Assembly (NCBI RefSeq): GCF_000685095.1
Contig: NZ_BAYE01000005.1
Span: 310,001-374,000, forward strand
DNA: 64,000 nucleotides
Direction: 5' to 3'
Source: Paraburkholderia caledonica NBRC 102488
Lineage (GTDB): Bacteria; Pseudomonadota; Gammaproteobacteria; Burkholderiales; Burkholderiaceae
Below the pieces are notes generated by a model. The model worked only from the letters and a program-made list of their open reading frames with translations, made no database searches and was not told the DNA's origin. The position numbers and the translations under genes were made by a program. This document shows, piece by piece, positions 47,635-57,393 of the stretch (position 1 is its first letter; the number at the start of each line of letters is the position of its first letter).

Positions 47635-48198
47635 TTACGGCTGCTTGTGCGTCGCGGCCCAGTCCTTCACGGCCTTAAGCGTATTCTCGACGTGCTTTTC
47701 CGGCGACAGGCTCGTGTATTCGTAAATGATCTTGCCGTCAGGCGCGATCACGTATGACACGCGATTGGCCATCGAACTATGCATCGGCAAGCCCGCGTCG
47801 TATTCGCCAATCACTTTCGACTCCGGGTCCGCCGCAACCGGGAATTTGCTGCGGCACTCGCTCACCGAGAATTTCGTCAACGTGTCGATGTTGTCGTGCG
47901 ACACGCCGATCACCGTCGCGCCATATTTCTTGTATTCGTCGACGGCCTCTGCGAATTCATGAGCCTCGATCGTGCAGCCCTTCGTGAAAGCGGCCGGGTA
48001 GAAGTACAGCACTACCGGTCCCTTCTTCAGCTCGTCGGCAAGCGAATACGTGTACGTCTTGCCGCCCAGCGACGCCTGCGTGGTGAACTGCGGTGCCGGA
48101 TCGCCCGGCTTGAGCGTCGCGTTTGCTGCCAACGAATACGCGGCGAAGGCCACCGACACGGCAGCGGCCAGCGCCGCCGGTATGAATTTTCTTTTCAT
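47635..48198 (-). CDS. Exported peroxiredoxin (AhpC/TSA, BCP-like)
   Basis: This is a 187-aa thiol peroxidase that reduces peroxides. The N-terminal signal peptide is MKRKFIPAALAAAVSVAFAA, cleaved near SLAANA, so it is periplasmic. The peroxidatic Cys is in AAFTKGCTIEAHEFAE and a second Cys is in SVSECRSKFPVAADPESKVI, which could serve as the resolving Cys. The Thr and Arg of the usual active site are at least partly present. The start ATG at 48198 is chosen to begin the signal. It is upstream of the membrane-protein gene, probably co-transcribed. Confidence 0.9.
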   Translation of the reverse strand: MKRKFIPAALAAAVSVAFAAYSLAANATLKPGDPAPQFTTQASLGGKTYTYSLADELKKGPVVLYFYPAAFTKGCTIEAHEFAEAVDEYKKYGATVIGVSHDNIDTLTKFSVSECRSKFPVAADPESKVIGEYDAGLPMHSSMANRVSYVIAPDGKIIYEYTSLSPEKHVENTLKAVKDWAATHKQP

Positions 48199-48428
48199 CT
48201 GCTGATCCTTTGAGCGTTGATGCACACGATTCCGGCGACGAGTCTACGGCCTCGCCGTTCCAGCGCGACCATGGTCGGCCCGGCTCGATCCGGGCGCCTT
48301 CCAGGCGGCAGCCTGGAACAGAGCTAAGCGGCAAAGCCGGACATGACCGACCGGCCCTGCGCTCTATTGGACCACGTACACGCAGAATACGTGCGCCGCA
48401 CCTCGCAGGATGCAAGCAACGGCGCGGA

Positions 48429-49766
48429 TCAGGCAGCCGCTTCTTCCACATGCGCGCCAAACCACGCGGCAGCGGAGAGGTTGAGTTCGGCGAGTACCTC
48501 GGGCGTGAGCGCGGCGAATTCCGGCGGCGCATCGGGTCCGAGCGCAATCGGCGCGGCGTCGCCGCCTTTGCCCGCCAGCTCCGCGATGCGCAACAGCCTG
48601 CCGAGCGCTCCGTGATGCGTGACGATTGCCTCGCGGATCTGCGGCGCAAGACCGAGCTTTTCCAGCACCGCCTTCGGCGTGCTGCCGAGCAGCACATGTA
48701 CGAGCGAAAAAATCCCGGTCATGAACGCGGCATCGGCGAATTCGTCGTCGGCGGGACGCATCCAGGCCGCCGCCAGTTCCATGAAGCGCGAACGGGTACC
48801 CGCCAGTTGCACGAGCGGATCGGCGCGCCACGGCAGATCGCCGCTGTCCGCATAAAGCAGCAGTTGCGCCCAGCGCGCGATCTGGCGCGTCCCCGTTGCG
48901 ATGATCGCCTCGCGCAACGACGCGATATTGCGCCCAAGACCGAATGCGCTCGAGTTGACGAGCCGCAGCAACTGGACGACCACGCTCGGGTTCAGCTTCA
49001 GTTCGGCTTCGAGTTCGACGATACCCGCATCGCGCGACAGTAGCGCGAGCAGTCGCAAGAGGCTCGGACGCGGAGACCGGTTGCGCGGCGCGGCCAGCAC
49101 CTGGGGCCGCGCGAAGAAGTAGCCCTGAAACAGATCGAAACCGAGATCGCGGGCGAGCGCGAAGTCCTCGCGTGTCTCCACTTTTTCGGCTAACAGCGTC
49201 TTGCCGTAGCCGCGCATGGCGGCCGCGAGTTCAGGCAGATCCGCTCGCTTCGTCTGCAAAAAATCGATCTTGACGATGTCCGCATGCGGCAACATGGCGA
49301 GCAGTTCGCCGGACAGTTCGCTGACGTCGTCGAGCGCAACCTGGAAACCGCTGCGCCTCAGTTCGTTCAGCCGGCGCGCGAGTTGCGCATCGAACTTCAC
49401 CGTTTCGAGGATCTCGAGCACGAAGCGTTCGGGCGGCATGACGTGGACAATGTCGTCGAAGAGCATCGCCCGATCAATATTCACGAAGCCGCGATGCCGC
49501 CCGAGTACCGCAGGCACACCGATTCCGCCGAGGGCGCGCGCCACGACCTGCGCCGTCGCCTGAGCGTCGTCGGTGATTTCTGCGTAGTTGTGGGCGCCGG
49601 CCCGGAACAGCAGTTCGTAGGCGTTGAGCGCGCCCTGGCTATCGAGGATCGGCTGGCGTCCAAGATAGACGAACTGGGGCGCGGACGCCCGGTCGGCATC
49701 CTCGCCGGACGAGTCGCGCACCTCGATGCGCCGGGCAGTCGCACGGACCAAATGAAGTTCAGACAT
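48429..49766 (-). CDS. EAL-HDOD signalling protein (YuxH-like)
   Basis: This is a 445-aa protein with an N-terminal EAL-type domain (about 30-240) and a C-terminal HDOD domain (about 245-420). The EAL part keeps ALNAYELLFRAG, GFVNIDRAML, VLEILETV, QVALDDVSE, ADIVKIDF, LLAEKVET and LFQGYFFARP, so the metal-binding residues are largely present but the leading motif is Glu-Leu-Leu rather than Glu-Ala-Leu. HDOD domains are regulatory relatives of HD hydrolases. It is divergent from the GGDEF-EAL gene. Cyclic-di-GMP binding or breakdown is possible but not certain. Confidence 0.88.
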   Translation of the reverse strand: MSELHLVRATARRIEVRDSSGEDADRASAPQFVYLGRQPILDSQGALNAYELLFRAGAHNYAEITDDAQATAQVVARALGGIGVPAVLGRHRGFVNIDRAMLFDDIVHVMPPERFVLEILETVKFDAQLARRLNELRRSGFQVALDDVSELSGELLAMLPHADIVKIDFLQTKRADLPELAAAMRGYGKTLLAEKVETREDFALARDLGFDLFQGYFFARPQVLAAPRNRSPRPSLLRLLALLSRDAGIVELEAELKLNPSVVVQLLRLVNSSAFGLGRNIASLREAIIATGTRQIARWAQLLLYADSGDLPWRADPLVQLAGTRSRFMELAAAWMRPADDEFADAAFMTGIFSLVHVLLGSTPKAVLEKLGLAPQIREAIVTHHGALGRLLRIAELAGKGGDAAPIALGPDAPPEFAALTPEVLAELNLSAAAWFGAHVEEAAA

Positions 49767-50060
49767 GGATCATCGGTGCAGCTTGTCGGAGTGTGGCGCG
49801 GCAGCGGCGCACCGCCACCGCACAAGGGGTTTGCCGTATTAACGGACGCCGGGTCGCCGCACTTTAACCCGATCGCCGGAACGCCCGGCCATGGCGGCCC
49901 GCCGTGCCTTACGAAGTTTTTCCCGTTCGCCGGCTAAAGATTTCGGGGCGCGAGCCGTTATCTTGTTCTGATGGGGCGGCCTGATACCTTTTGACCGCCT
50001 TCACCAGGCGAAAAGCAAGCCGCTCCGCCTGCAGACGAACACAGGTTGCCAGCGACAAAC

Positions 50061-51875
50061 ATGGAAGCGAACAGGATCACCGCGCCCCGCCGGGGCTCCT
50101 TGCGCACGGTCGTCGACCGGCTTCTTGCGCTTGGCCGTCGCGTGGACGACACGCCGCAAGCAGCCCCGCCTCCGCCGCCGCAACTCGAACAGGTGGTGGG
50201 CGCCGTCGATCTGCTCGCGCACGTGGACAGCGAACTGCGCTTTATCTATGTGTCCGACGCGAGCCTGCGCTTTATCGGCTATCACCGCGAATATCTCGAG
50301 ACGATCACGCTGCATGAACTGGTGGCCCAGGCCGATGTGCCGCGCCTCGACGCGCTGCTCGCCCGCGCGGCGGCTTCGGGCAACGTGGAGAAAGCCACGC
50401 TCGGGCTCATCAAGTCGCTCACCTACCCGATCACCGTGGAGTTGCGCGTGGTGCGCAGCAGCCACAACGGCATCGGCGGCTATGCGATTGCCGGCTTCGA
50501 CGTGTCCGCCTGGCGTGCGAGCGAGGAGCGCCTCATCCAGGCACTGCATCTGGACCGCCTGACCAACCTCGCCAATCAGTCCGCGCTGATTCCCGCGGTG
50601 CTCGAAGCGCAACGGCAAGCCGACGCGCACGGCACGCCGGCCGCGCTGCTGCTGCTCGACATCGACGATTATCAGCGCGTGAACCGCGCGCTCGGCTACG
50701 ATGCCGGCGACGAGATGCTGCGTGACACCGCGCGGCGTCTCATGAACATGACGAGTCCGAGCGAAACCGTGGCGCGCGTGGCCAGCGACGAGTTCGCGAT
50801 CCTCGTGAAGCCCGCTGCGAACCGCACTGACGCGGCCGCCGCCGCCGAAACGCTGGCCCGGCGCCTCTTGACCGCGATCCAGCAGCCTTATGTATTTAGC
50901 GGCCAGCAGGTGCATCTTTCGGCGAGCATCGGCATCGCGCTGTATCCCGATGTGCGCCACGCCAACGACACCGCCGCGCACGACACGCATCTGCTGCGCT
51001 GGGCCGACCACGCGTTGTTGCAGGCCAAGGCGGCCGGCGGCAATACGCTCGCGTTCTACGTGCCCGACGACAATCCCGCCGACGCGGAGCGCCTGAAGCT
51101 CGAGGCGGATCTGTACGACGGCGTGCGCAACGGCGAATTCTCGCTACATTTCCAGCCGATCACGAGCAGCCGCACGCACGGCGTGGTCGGGGTCGAGGCG
51201 CTGATCCGCTGGCTGCATCCGGTGCATGGTCTCGTGCCGCCGTCGATGTTCATTCCGCTCGCGGAATCGATCGGCCTGATCAACTTCCTCGGCAACTGGG
51301 TGCTGAAAATCGCGTGCATGCAGTTGATCCAGTGGGACGCCAAGGGCATTTCGCTGCAATACGTCGCCGTGAACGTGTCGCCACAGCAGTTCCGCGATCC
51401 GCGTTTCAAGGACGCCGTGCGCGAAGCGATCAATCTGACCGGCATCGACCCGCGGCGCCTCGTGTTCGAAATTACCGAAAGTCTGCTGATGCACGACCCG
51501 GCACATGCAAAGGTGTTGCTGGAGGACCTGACCGCTATGGGTATCCGCTTTGCCGTCGACGATTTCGGCACCGGCTATTCAAGCCTGGCTTACCTGCAAC
51601 GGTTTCCCCTTGCAAAGCTCAAGATCGACAGGAGTTTTGTCGAGAATCTGCTAACCTCCCGAAACGACCAGGCGATTGTCAGCGCGGTGGTCGGCCTCGC
51701 CCAGACACTCGACCTGGAACTGGTCGCGGAGGGCGTCGAAACCGAAGCGCAGCGCGCCCTGCTCACCGAAATGGGATGCGACCACATACAGGGCTGGCTC
51801 GTCTGCCAGGCGTTGCCTTCTGACGAACTGGCGCAGCGTTTCGAAGCGCGCTCGCTTCACCTGCACAGCGCCTAA
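50061..51875 (+). CDS. PAS-GGDEF-EAL protein with degenerate GGDEF and intact EAL
   Basis: This is a 604-aa cyclic-di-GMP phosphodiesterase candidate. An N-terminal PAS-like domain (about 45-165) is followed by GGDEF (about 170-330), in which the signature reads RVASDEF, so the Gly-Gly is lost and synthesis is unlikely. The C-terminal EAL domain keeps GVEALIRW, VAVNVSPQQ, FEITES, AVDDFGTGYSS, LKIDRSFVE, AEGVET and QGWLVCQALP, so it should be catalytically active. The ATG at 50061 is preferred to a TTG five codons upstream. Confidence 0.92.
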   Translation: MEANRITAPRRGSLRTVVDRLLALGRRVDDTPQAAPPPPPQLEQVVGAVDLLAHVDSELRFIYVSDASLRFIGYHREYLETITLHELVAQADVPRLDALLARAAASGNVEKATLGLIKSLTYPITVELRVVRSSHNGIGGYAIAGFDVSAWRASEERLIQALHLDRLTNLANQSALIPAVLEAQRQADAHGTPAALLLLDIDDYQRVNRALGYDAGDEMLRDTARRLMNMTSPSETVARVASDEFAILVKPAANRTDAAAAAETLARRLLTAIQQPYVFSGQQVHLSASIGIALYPDVRHANDTAAHDTHLLRWADHALLQAKAAGGNTLAFYVPDDNPADAERLKLEADLYDGVRNGEFSLHFQPITSSRTHGVVGVEALIRWLHPVHGLVPPSMFIPLAESIGLINFLGNWVLKIACMQLIQWDAKGISLQYVAVNVSPQQFRDPRFKDAVREAINLTGIDPRRLVFEITESLLMHDPAHAKVLLEDLTAMGIRFAVDDFGTGYSSLAYLQRFPLAKLKIDRSFVENLLTSRNDQAIVSAVVGLAQTLDLELVAEGVETEAQRALLTEMGCDHIQGWLVCQALPSDELAQRFEARSLHLHSA

Positions 51876-51966
51876 CAGTGCGGGTCAAGCGCTTACGCAG
51901 CGGCACAAGCCGGCTTCAGGCCGGCGTGGCATTCATTGGAACATGTATGGTTTTTGCGGGACTCAC

Positions 51967-53424
51967 ATGGTAAAGGCGGCTGTGCTCGACCGGCTGTGGA
52001 CGCGAATGAGCGAGCGCGGCGATTTCCCCATGCTGTCGCAGTCGCTGCGCACCACCATGGCGGCGATGAACAACGACGACCTCGACTTCACCGGCCTCGT
52101 GCAGGTCGTGCTCTCGGACTTCGCGCTCACGCAAAAGGTGTTGCGGCTCGCGAACTCGGCCATGTATATGGCTTTCGGCGGCAATATCACCACCGTGTCG
52201 CGCGCGCTGATGGTGCTCGGCATGGACGCGGTCGGCCATCTCGTGGTCGGCCTGAAGATCGTCGATCACTTTCATCACAGCGCGCCGCGCCGCATCGACG
52301 CGAAGCTCGAACTGAACCGCACGCTGCTCTCGGGCTGCGTCGCGCGCAAGCTGACCGAGCGCGGCGATCTGCGTGCCGGCGAGGAAGCGGTGGTCTGCAC
52401 GCTGATGCGCCAAATCGGCAAGCTGCTGGTGGTGTTCTATCTCGACGCGGAATGGGATCAGATTCGCCGCCACATCGACGGCGGCACGCAGGAAGCGGAC
52501 GCTTGTGTGCTGGTGCTCGGCGTGACGTTCGACGAAATCGGCGCCGAAGCCGCGGTGCGCTGGCGCCTGCCCGACATGATCCGCTCGGGCATGGGCGAGT
52601 TCGATCCGCAGGACACGGAACAGCCGCGCCAGGTGCAGTGGCTGCGCGCGATCACCAATTATTCGACGGCGGTCGCCGACGTCCTCACGCAGCAGAACGT
52701 GCCCGACTTCGAGCGCGAGGAACGCATCGCCGAACTCGCCCAGGAATATAGCCACGCGCTCAACACCGATCCCGAAGTGCTGCTCGAAATGAGCGTCGCG
52801 CTCGCCCGCGAGGAAGGCGGCGACGGCGTGATGCGCGAAATCGTCGAGCTGCGCGCGAACGCTGACGCGATGGCGCGCGAGGCGCTGAATCCCGAAGCGC
52901 GCATTGCAGCAGGTGTCGAAGATCTGCGCGCCCTCCCCGACACCAGTTCGCTCGCGCCGGCCCTCGGCATGGCTTCGGAAACGGTGCTCGCGGCGCTTGG
53001 CTTTGCGCGCACGGTGGTGTTCGTCAAGCACAGCAACGGCACCTTCCGCGCGCGCCTGGGTCTCGGCCCGAAAATCGATGCGGCGCTGCCCAAGCTTACG
53101 TTCGGTTCGGCCTTCGAGCCCGACGTGTTCCACCTTGCCATAGCGAATTCGGTGGGCATCTTCATCGAAAACGCGCGCGATCCGAAAATGGTCGCGCGCC
53201 TGCCGGAATGGTTTCGCCGCTCTTTCGACGACGCCCGCGCCTTTGTGCTGTTACCGGTGGTGGATGAGACCGACCAGACGGTCGCGCTACTTTACGGCGA
53301 CTGGTCTCACACTCAGGAGCCACGGCGCATCTCGCAGAAAGAGATGAGCGTACTGAACGAACTGGCCAAGGAGTTAGGCCGTTTTTTCGGCCTGGGGCAA
53401 ATGCGGGAAATGGAGACGATGTAA
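51967..53424 (+). CDS. HDOD domain protein with C-terminal GAF-like domain
   Basis: This is a 485-aa cytoplasmic signalling protein. The N-terminal half is an HDOD domain (about 15-220), with NDDLDFTGLVQVVLSDFALT and KVLRLANSAMYMAFGGNITT typical of the fold and most HD catalytic residues missing. The C-terminal half resembles a GAF-like domain from about residue 320 (MASETVLAALGFARTVVFVK). ATGs at 51943 and 51967 are both possible; 51967 has GGGA upstream. It follows the GGDEF-EAL gene by 91 bases in the same direction. Confidence 0.85.
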   Translation: MVKAAVLDRLWTRMSERGDFPMLSQSLRTTMAAMNNDDLDFTGLVQVVLSDFALTQKVLRLANSAMYMAFGGNITTVSRALMVLGMDAVGHLVVGLKIVDHFHHSAPRRIDAKLELNRTLLSGCVARKLTERGDLRAGEEAVVCTLMRQIGKLLVVFYLDAEWDQIRRHIDGGTQEADACVLVLGVTFDEIGAEAAVRWRLPDMIRSGMGEFDPQDTEQPRQVQWLRAITNYSTAVADVLTQQNVPDFEREERIAELAQEYSHALNTDPEVLLEMSVALAREEGGDGVMREIVELRANADAMAREALNPEARIAAGVEDLRALPDTSSLAPALGMASETVLAALGFARTVVFVKHSNGTFRARLGLGPKIDAALPKLTFGSAFEPDVFHLAIANSVGIFIENARDPKMVARLPEWFRRSFDDARAFVLLPVVDETDQTVALLYGDWSHTQEPRRISQKEMSVLNELAKELGRFFGLGQMREMETM

Positions 53425-53553
53425 AAACGTGGCGTGATCGTTGATCACGGTGCGTGAGTCTCCTGCTTCCGCATTTGCCCGACGCCTGATTTTGCAAGTC
53501 AGATTCGCGATGCCGGTTTGCGCTGCATACGGGCATCGCTTAAATCTCTGAGC

Positions 53554-54939
53554 TTAGTCCTCGATTCTTTCCAGACCTTCCGCGCTGCGGTCCGCGACAC
53601 CTGCCCATGCGCCGGCGGCGAGTCCCATTTGAGCGACCTCTTCCACCGTCAACGGCGCAAGCTGTGCGCAGAGTGCGGCAAGCTCGACCCACGAGCCGTT
53701 TTCCAACGCCTCGACAGTGTCCAGCAACAAACCGAGCGCGCCCTCGCGTTGCAGAATCGCCGCCTGGATCGGACGCGACAACGTGAGCACATTCAACGTG
53801 CTTTCGAGCGAGCCGCCGAACACCGCGTCGACGAATGAAAACACACCCGTCAGAAACGCTGCGTCGGCTTCGTCGCGGCCGGCTTCCGGCAAGCGTTCGA
53901 TCGCCAGTTCCATGAAACGCGCGCGAGTCGCCGCGAGTTGCAGCAGCGGATCGTCTTCGAGCGCGACCTTGCGGCCGTCGGCGTAGAGGAGCAACTGCGT
54001 CCAGCGCGCGATGCGGTCGGTGCCGGTCGCGTTGATCGCCTCGCGCAGCGTGGTCACCTTATGACCGACTGCGAGCCCGCTGGAATTCGCGAGCTTCATC
54101 AGATGCATCACCAGCACGGGATTGAGCTTGAGCTCCGCTTCGAGTTGCGCGACCGTCGGGTCGCCCGCAAGCAGTTGCAGCAGATTCAGCAGCGCATGGC
54201 GTGGCGCGCTGACGCGCCGGGTCAGCGCGGTTTGCGGGCGCGCGAAGAAGTACCCCTGGAAGCGGTCGAAGCCGAGGCCATGCGCCGTTTCGAAGTCGGC
54301 TTGCGCGTCGAGCCCCGATGCGATCAGCAGCTTGCCCGCCGACTTGAGCACGCTCGTCAGCTTCGGCAACAGCGCGGCGGGTGCGCGCGTGATGTCGATC
54401 TTGATGGCTTCCGCATAGGGCAGCAGTTTCGCGAAAGTCTCGTTGGGCTGCGTCACTTCGTCGAGCACGAAACGGTAGCGACGGCCATGCAGTAGCACGA
54501 TGCGCGCAATCAGTTCGTCGTCGACTTCCATATTGGGCGGCAACTCGAACAGGAAGCGCTCGGCGGGCAACCGCTCGATTGCGTCGTCGAACAGCATGTC
54601 CCGGCTCATGTCGATGTACGCCGGATGCCCGGTCAGTGCGCCGCGCACATTGCTCTGCGTGAGGTCGCGGATGATCGCTCGCGCTGCGCGCTGCGCCGGC
54701 GTGGGCGCGCGGCCTGCTTTGGCGGCGGCGTTGTCCGGGTTGCTTTCAGCGTCGGCGTCGAGGTCGTGATCGAGGTCGGGCAGCGGTTCCGCCGGCAATT
54801 CCGGCGCGCGTATCTTGAGCTCGTAACCGCACAGCATGCCGTCCCGATTGAGGATGGGTTGCCGTGCGAAGCTGGCGTTCAACTGCTCATCGTCCGTGGC
54901 GCCCGCATGGCCCGGATTTTCGACTGCAATGGTGCTCAT
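53554..54939 (-). CDS. Degenerate EAL-HDOD signalling protein
   Basis: This is a 461-aa relative of the 48429-49766 protein. Its EAL-type domain has lost key residues: the Asn motif reads AYIDMSRDML, the Asp-Asp motif reads FVLDEVTQ, and the Glu of the AEKVET motif is replaced in IASGLDAQ. QGYFFARP is kept. It is therefore unlikely to hydrolyse cyclic-di-GMP and may only bind it. An HDOD domain follows (about 250-430). A linker rich in Asp and Ala sits at about 55-80. GGGGGACCAGA precedes the ATG. Confidence 0.85.
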   Translation of the reverse strand: MSTIAVENPGHAGATDDEQLNASFARQPILNRDGMLCGYELKIRAPELPAEPLPDLDHDLDADAESNPDNAAAKAGRAPTPAQRAARAIIRDLTQSNVRGALTGHPAYIDMSRDMLFDDAIERLPAERFLFELPPNMEVDDELIARIVLLHGRRYRFVLDEVTQPNETFAKLLPYAEAIKIDITRAPAALLPKLTSVLKSAGKLLIASGLDAQADFETAHGLGFDRFQGYFFARPQTALTRRVSAPRHALLNLLQLLAGDPTVAQLEAELKLNPVLVMHLMKLANSSGLAVGHKVTTLREAINATGTDRIARWTQLLLYADGRKVALEDDPLLQLAATRARFMELAIERLPEAGRDEADAAFLTGVFSFVDAVFGGSLESTLNVLTLSRPIQAAILQREGALGLLLDTVEALENGSWVELAALCAQLAPLTVEEVAQMGLAAGAWAGVADRSAEGLERIED

Positions 54940-55260
54940 TCTGGTCCCCCGCGACGCGACGCGCCGGCGCCTGTAGCTGTTTTGGCTGTCTTATTGCTGC
55001 TGCCTTATTACTGCTTTATGCGTGCCGCTTTATGCCCGTCTTGTCGCTGTCCTGGCGTCGCCACCGTACAGATTGCGACTAATTTATCGTTTGCGACGGC
55101 AGCACGCCTGGCGATTTTAGCGCAGGCAGTCTTGCACGGGCATGTCGAGAAAACAATATCCGCAAAAATTTCGTAATAGCAGAGAACCGGTGTTCTAATC
55201 CGAAATAAAAAACGGCCGCAACTAGCGGCCGTTCCTCTCAGGTTGTTGCGCGGCGACGCG
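54940..55260. other. 321-base intergenic region between two leftward genes
   Basis: No coding frame is supported. It contains the upstream region of the degenerate EAL-HDOD gene and, at its other end, the terminator of the binding-protein gene at 55206-55233. No other element is clear. Confidence 0.6.
55206..55233 (-). terminator. Rho-independent terminator after the binding-protein gene
   Basis: AACGGCCGC and GCGGCCGTT form a perfect stem around five bases. Read leftward it is followed by a U run (the A tract at 55206-55212). It lies about 30 bases past the stop of the binding-protein gene at 55261. Confidence 0.8.
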
Positions 55261-56061
55261 TTACTTCAGCACGACCTTCACGTCGAAATACTTCGCCGCA
55301 AAACGGTCGATAGTGCCGTCTGCCTTCAGTTCCTTCAGCGCCTGGTTCAATGCGCCCTTCAGCGCCGCATCGCCTTTGCGGATGCCGAAGCCGACGCCCG
55401 CGCCGAGCAGCTTCTCGTCGCTGACAGCGGGGCCGGCGAATTCGAAGCCCGCGCCTTGCGGTTTCTTCAGAAAGCCCTTGGACGCCGCCTCGGCGTCCTG
55501 GAACGATGCGTCGAGCCGACCGGATGCGAGGTCCGCATAAATCTGGTCTTGCGTCTGATACGGCACGACGTCGACACCCGCCGGCGCCCAGCGCGCCTTC
55601 GCGTAGGTTTCCTGGATCGTGCCTTGGAGCACGCCGACATGCTTACCTTTTAACGACGCGGGCGTCGGCAGCAAGCCGCTGCCCTTCTTCGCGATCATCT
55701 GATTCGGGATCGTGTAGATCGGGTCCGTGAAATCCACTGCCTGACGGCGCTGGTCCGTGATCGTCATGTCCGAGTTGATCGCGTTGAATTTGCGCGCCTG
55801 CAACGCGGGGATCAGACCGTCGAACGAATTTTCGACCCACACGCATTTGGCCTTGAGCTTCGCGCAGACAGCATTGCCCACATCGATGTCGAAACCCTGT
55901 AACTCGCCCGACGGCGACTTCGATTCGAACGGCGCATACGACGCCTCTACACCGAAGCGCACTTCCTTGATGTCCGCCGCCACTGCGGAGCCTGCCGTTA
56001 CTGTCGCCGTTGCGGTCGCGAACAGCGCGAGCGCGGCCGTGTTTCGCCAATTCATCTTCAT
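55261..56061 (-). CDS. ABC transporter periplasmic basic-amino-acid-binding protein
   Basis: This is a 266-aa periplasmic solute-binding protein (family 3). The signal peptide is MKMNWRNTAALALFATATAT, cleaved near VAA. The mature part begins ADIKEVRFGVEASYAPFESK and contains GFDIDVGNAVCAKLKAKCVW, typical of Lys/Arg/Ornithine/His-binding proteins such as HisJ and ArgT. GAGGAAC lies upstream of the ATG. It lies just downstream of the arginine succinyltransferase operon, so arginine or ornithine is the likely ligand. No permease or ATPase gene is in the window. Confidence 0.9.
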   Translation of the reverse strand: MKMNWRNTAALALFATATATVTAGSAVAADIKEVRFGVEASYAPFESKSPSGELQGFDIDVGNAVCAKLKAKCVWVENSFDGLIPALQARKFNAINSDMTITDQRRQAVDFTDPIYTIPNQMIAKKGSGLLPTPASLKGKHVGVLQGTIQETYAKARWAPAGVDVVPYQTQDQIYADLASGRLDASFQDAEAASKGFLKKPQGAGFEFAGPAVSDEKLLGAGVGFGIRKGDAALKGALNQALKELKADGTIDRFAAKYFDVKVVLK

Positions 56062-56340
56062 TGCGGGTGTTCCTCTACGGTATTGAACAAGACAGAGCCG
56101 AATCCGGACAGGCATGATTGCCGCGCCAAAAATGCGATTCAAACTCGTGCGGCCGATGTGGTGCAGCGCAGCAGCCGCGAGGCGGGGATTGTACAAGCGG
56201 CCGCGCCGCGCCTGCGGACAACGGAGCCAAGCCTCCAGGCGGAACGCAGATTCAGGCGCACATTCAAACCTGCAACTTGATGTCGCGTGCACGCAAAAAC
56301 ATCTACGCCTATGCAGCCGCCTTTCATGCGGATCGCGCCG

Positions 56341-57393
56341 TTAGACGAGCTTCGCCAACGTGTCGCGCGTGGTCTCTATCACCATCAACCCGGCGCGCAA
56401 GCCGGGCTTGACGGCCGCGTTCGGGAACACGAGCCGCTCCTCGTCGTGTTGCACGACGTACCGATAGTCGCCATCACGCGCGAGCAACGTGCCCTTGCCG
56501 AACGGCGTGAAGTTGGCGACATCGGGCGCGACCAGCAATTCGAACGCTTCGCTCGGCTTTGTGATCTGATCGATCACCGTGAAGGCGCGAGGCAGTTCCG
56601 CCTGCTCGCGGCCACTCGTGCCCGCGAGCAGTTGACGCAAGGCCGCGTCCGCGCCGGCAAAGCGCGTCAGGTCGTTCTGGCCGAACGGGCGCACTTTGCC
56701 CAGTTCGAGCGTGCACGCTTCGGCTTCGCACGCTTGCGCGGTGAAATGCGAATACGTATTGCCCTTCGTGGTGTGCAAAAGCACGGCACTGATGCGTGCC
56801 TCTGCAAGCCACTCGAACATCGCGCGCGAAAACGGCCTGCCGGTATGCGGCAGCAACGCGAAGCGCTCGAACGCGGACGCGCGGATTGCCGTGTGCATGT
56901 CGATGTGCCACCGTGCTCCAGGCTGCCGCGATGCGGTGGCGAAGAACTGCGTCGCCGCCTGTTCGAGCGCGGCCGCGCGCGGCGCTTCGTAACTGTGCGG
57001 CAACTGCAGATGCCGGCCGCTGAAGAGGCGGTTGAGATCGTCGTCGCGATAACGGCATGCGTCGCGCATTGCATCGACATTGCCGAGAATCACCAGCAAA
57101 CGGCACGTCAGCGCAGCCTCGCCACGCGCTATGTCGCGCACGAGATAAGACAGCAGTTCAATCGGCGCGGTCTCGTCGCCATGCACGCCCGCCGACGCCA
57201 GCACGCTGCGCGTGTTCGCCGCAATCGCCGCGGGCTCCATCAACAGAACGCCGTCGTCGAGCCACGACCAGCGCACGCCGCTGGCACACCTACCTTGTGT
57301 TTCGTTCGTGGAAGGCCGCGTGCCCGCGAGCGTGTACGCGAGAAAATCGTCCAGCATCGCGTGCTGCGCGTGGCGTTCAGCGCTGGAAGTCAT
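56341..57393 (-). CDS. astE: Succinylglutamate desuccinylase AstE
   Basis: This is the last enzyme of the arginine succinyltransferase (AST) pathway, releasing succinate and glutamate. The 350-aa zinc hydrolase shows [20 protein letters not shown] with the first His and Glu zinc ligands and [10 protein letters not shown] with the later His. The C-terminal half resembles the aspartoacylase fold. It overlaps the astB end by 17 bases and closes the operon in the Pseudomonas order C-F-G-D-B-E. Confidence 0.95.
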   Translation of the reverse strand: MTSSAERHAQHAMLDDFLAYTLAGTRPSTNETQGRCASGVRWSWLDDGVLLMEPAAIAANTRSVLASAGVHGDETAPIELLSYLVRDIARGEAALTCRLLVILGNVDAMRDACRYRDDDLNRLFSGRHLQLPHSYEAPRAAALEQAATQFFATASRQPGARWHIDMHTAIRASAFERFALLPHTGRPFSRAMFEWLAEARISAVLLHTTKGNTYSHFTAQACEAEACTLELGKVRPFGQNDLTRFAGADAALRQLLAGTSGREQAELPRAFTVIDQITKPSEAFELLVAPDVANFTPFGKGTLLARDGDYRYVVQHDEERLVFPNAAVKPGLRAGLMVIETTRDTLAKLV

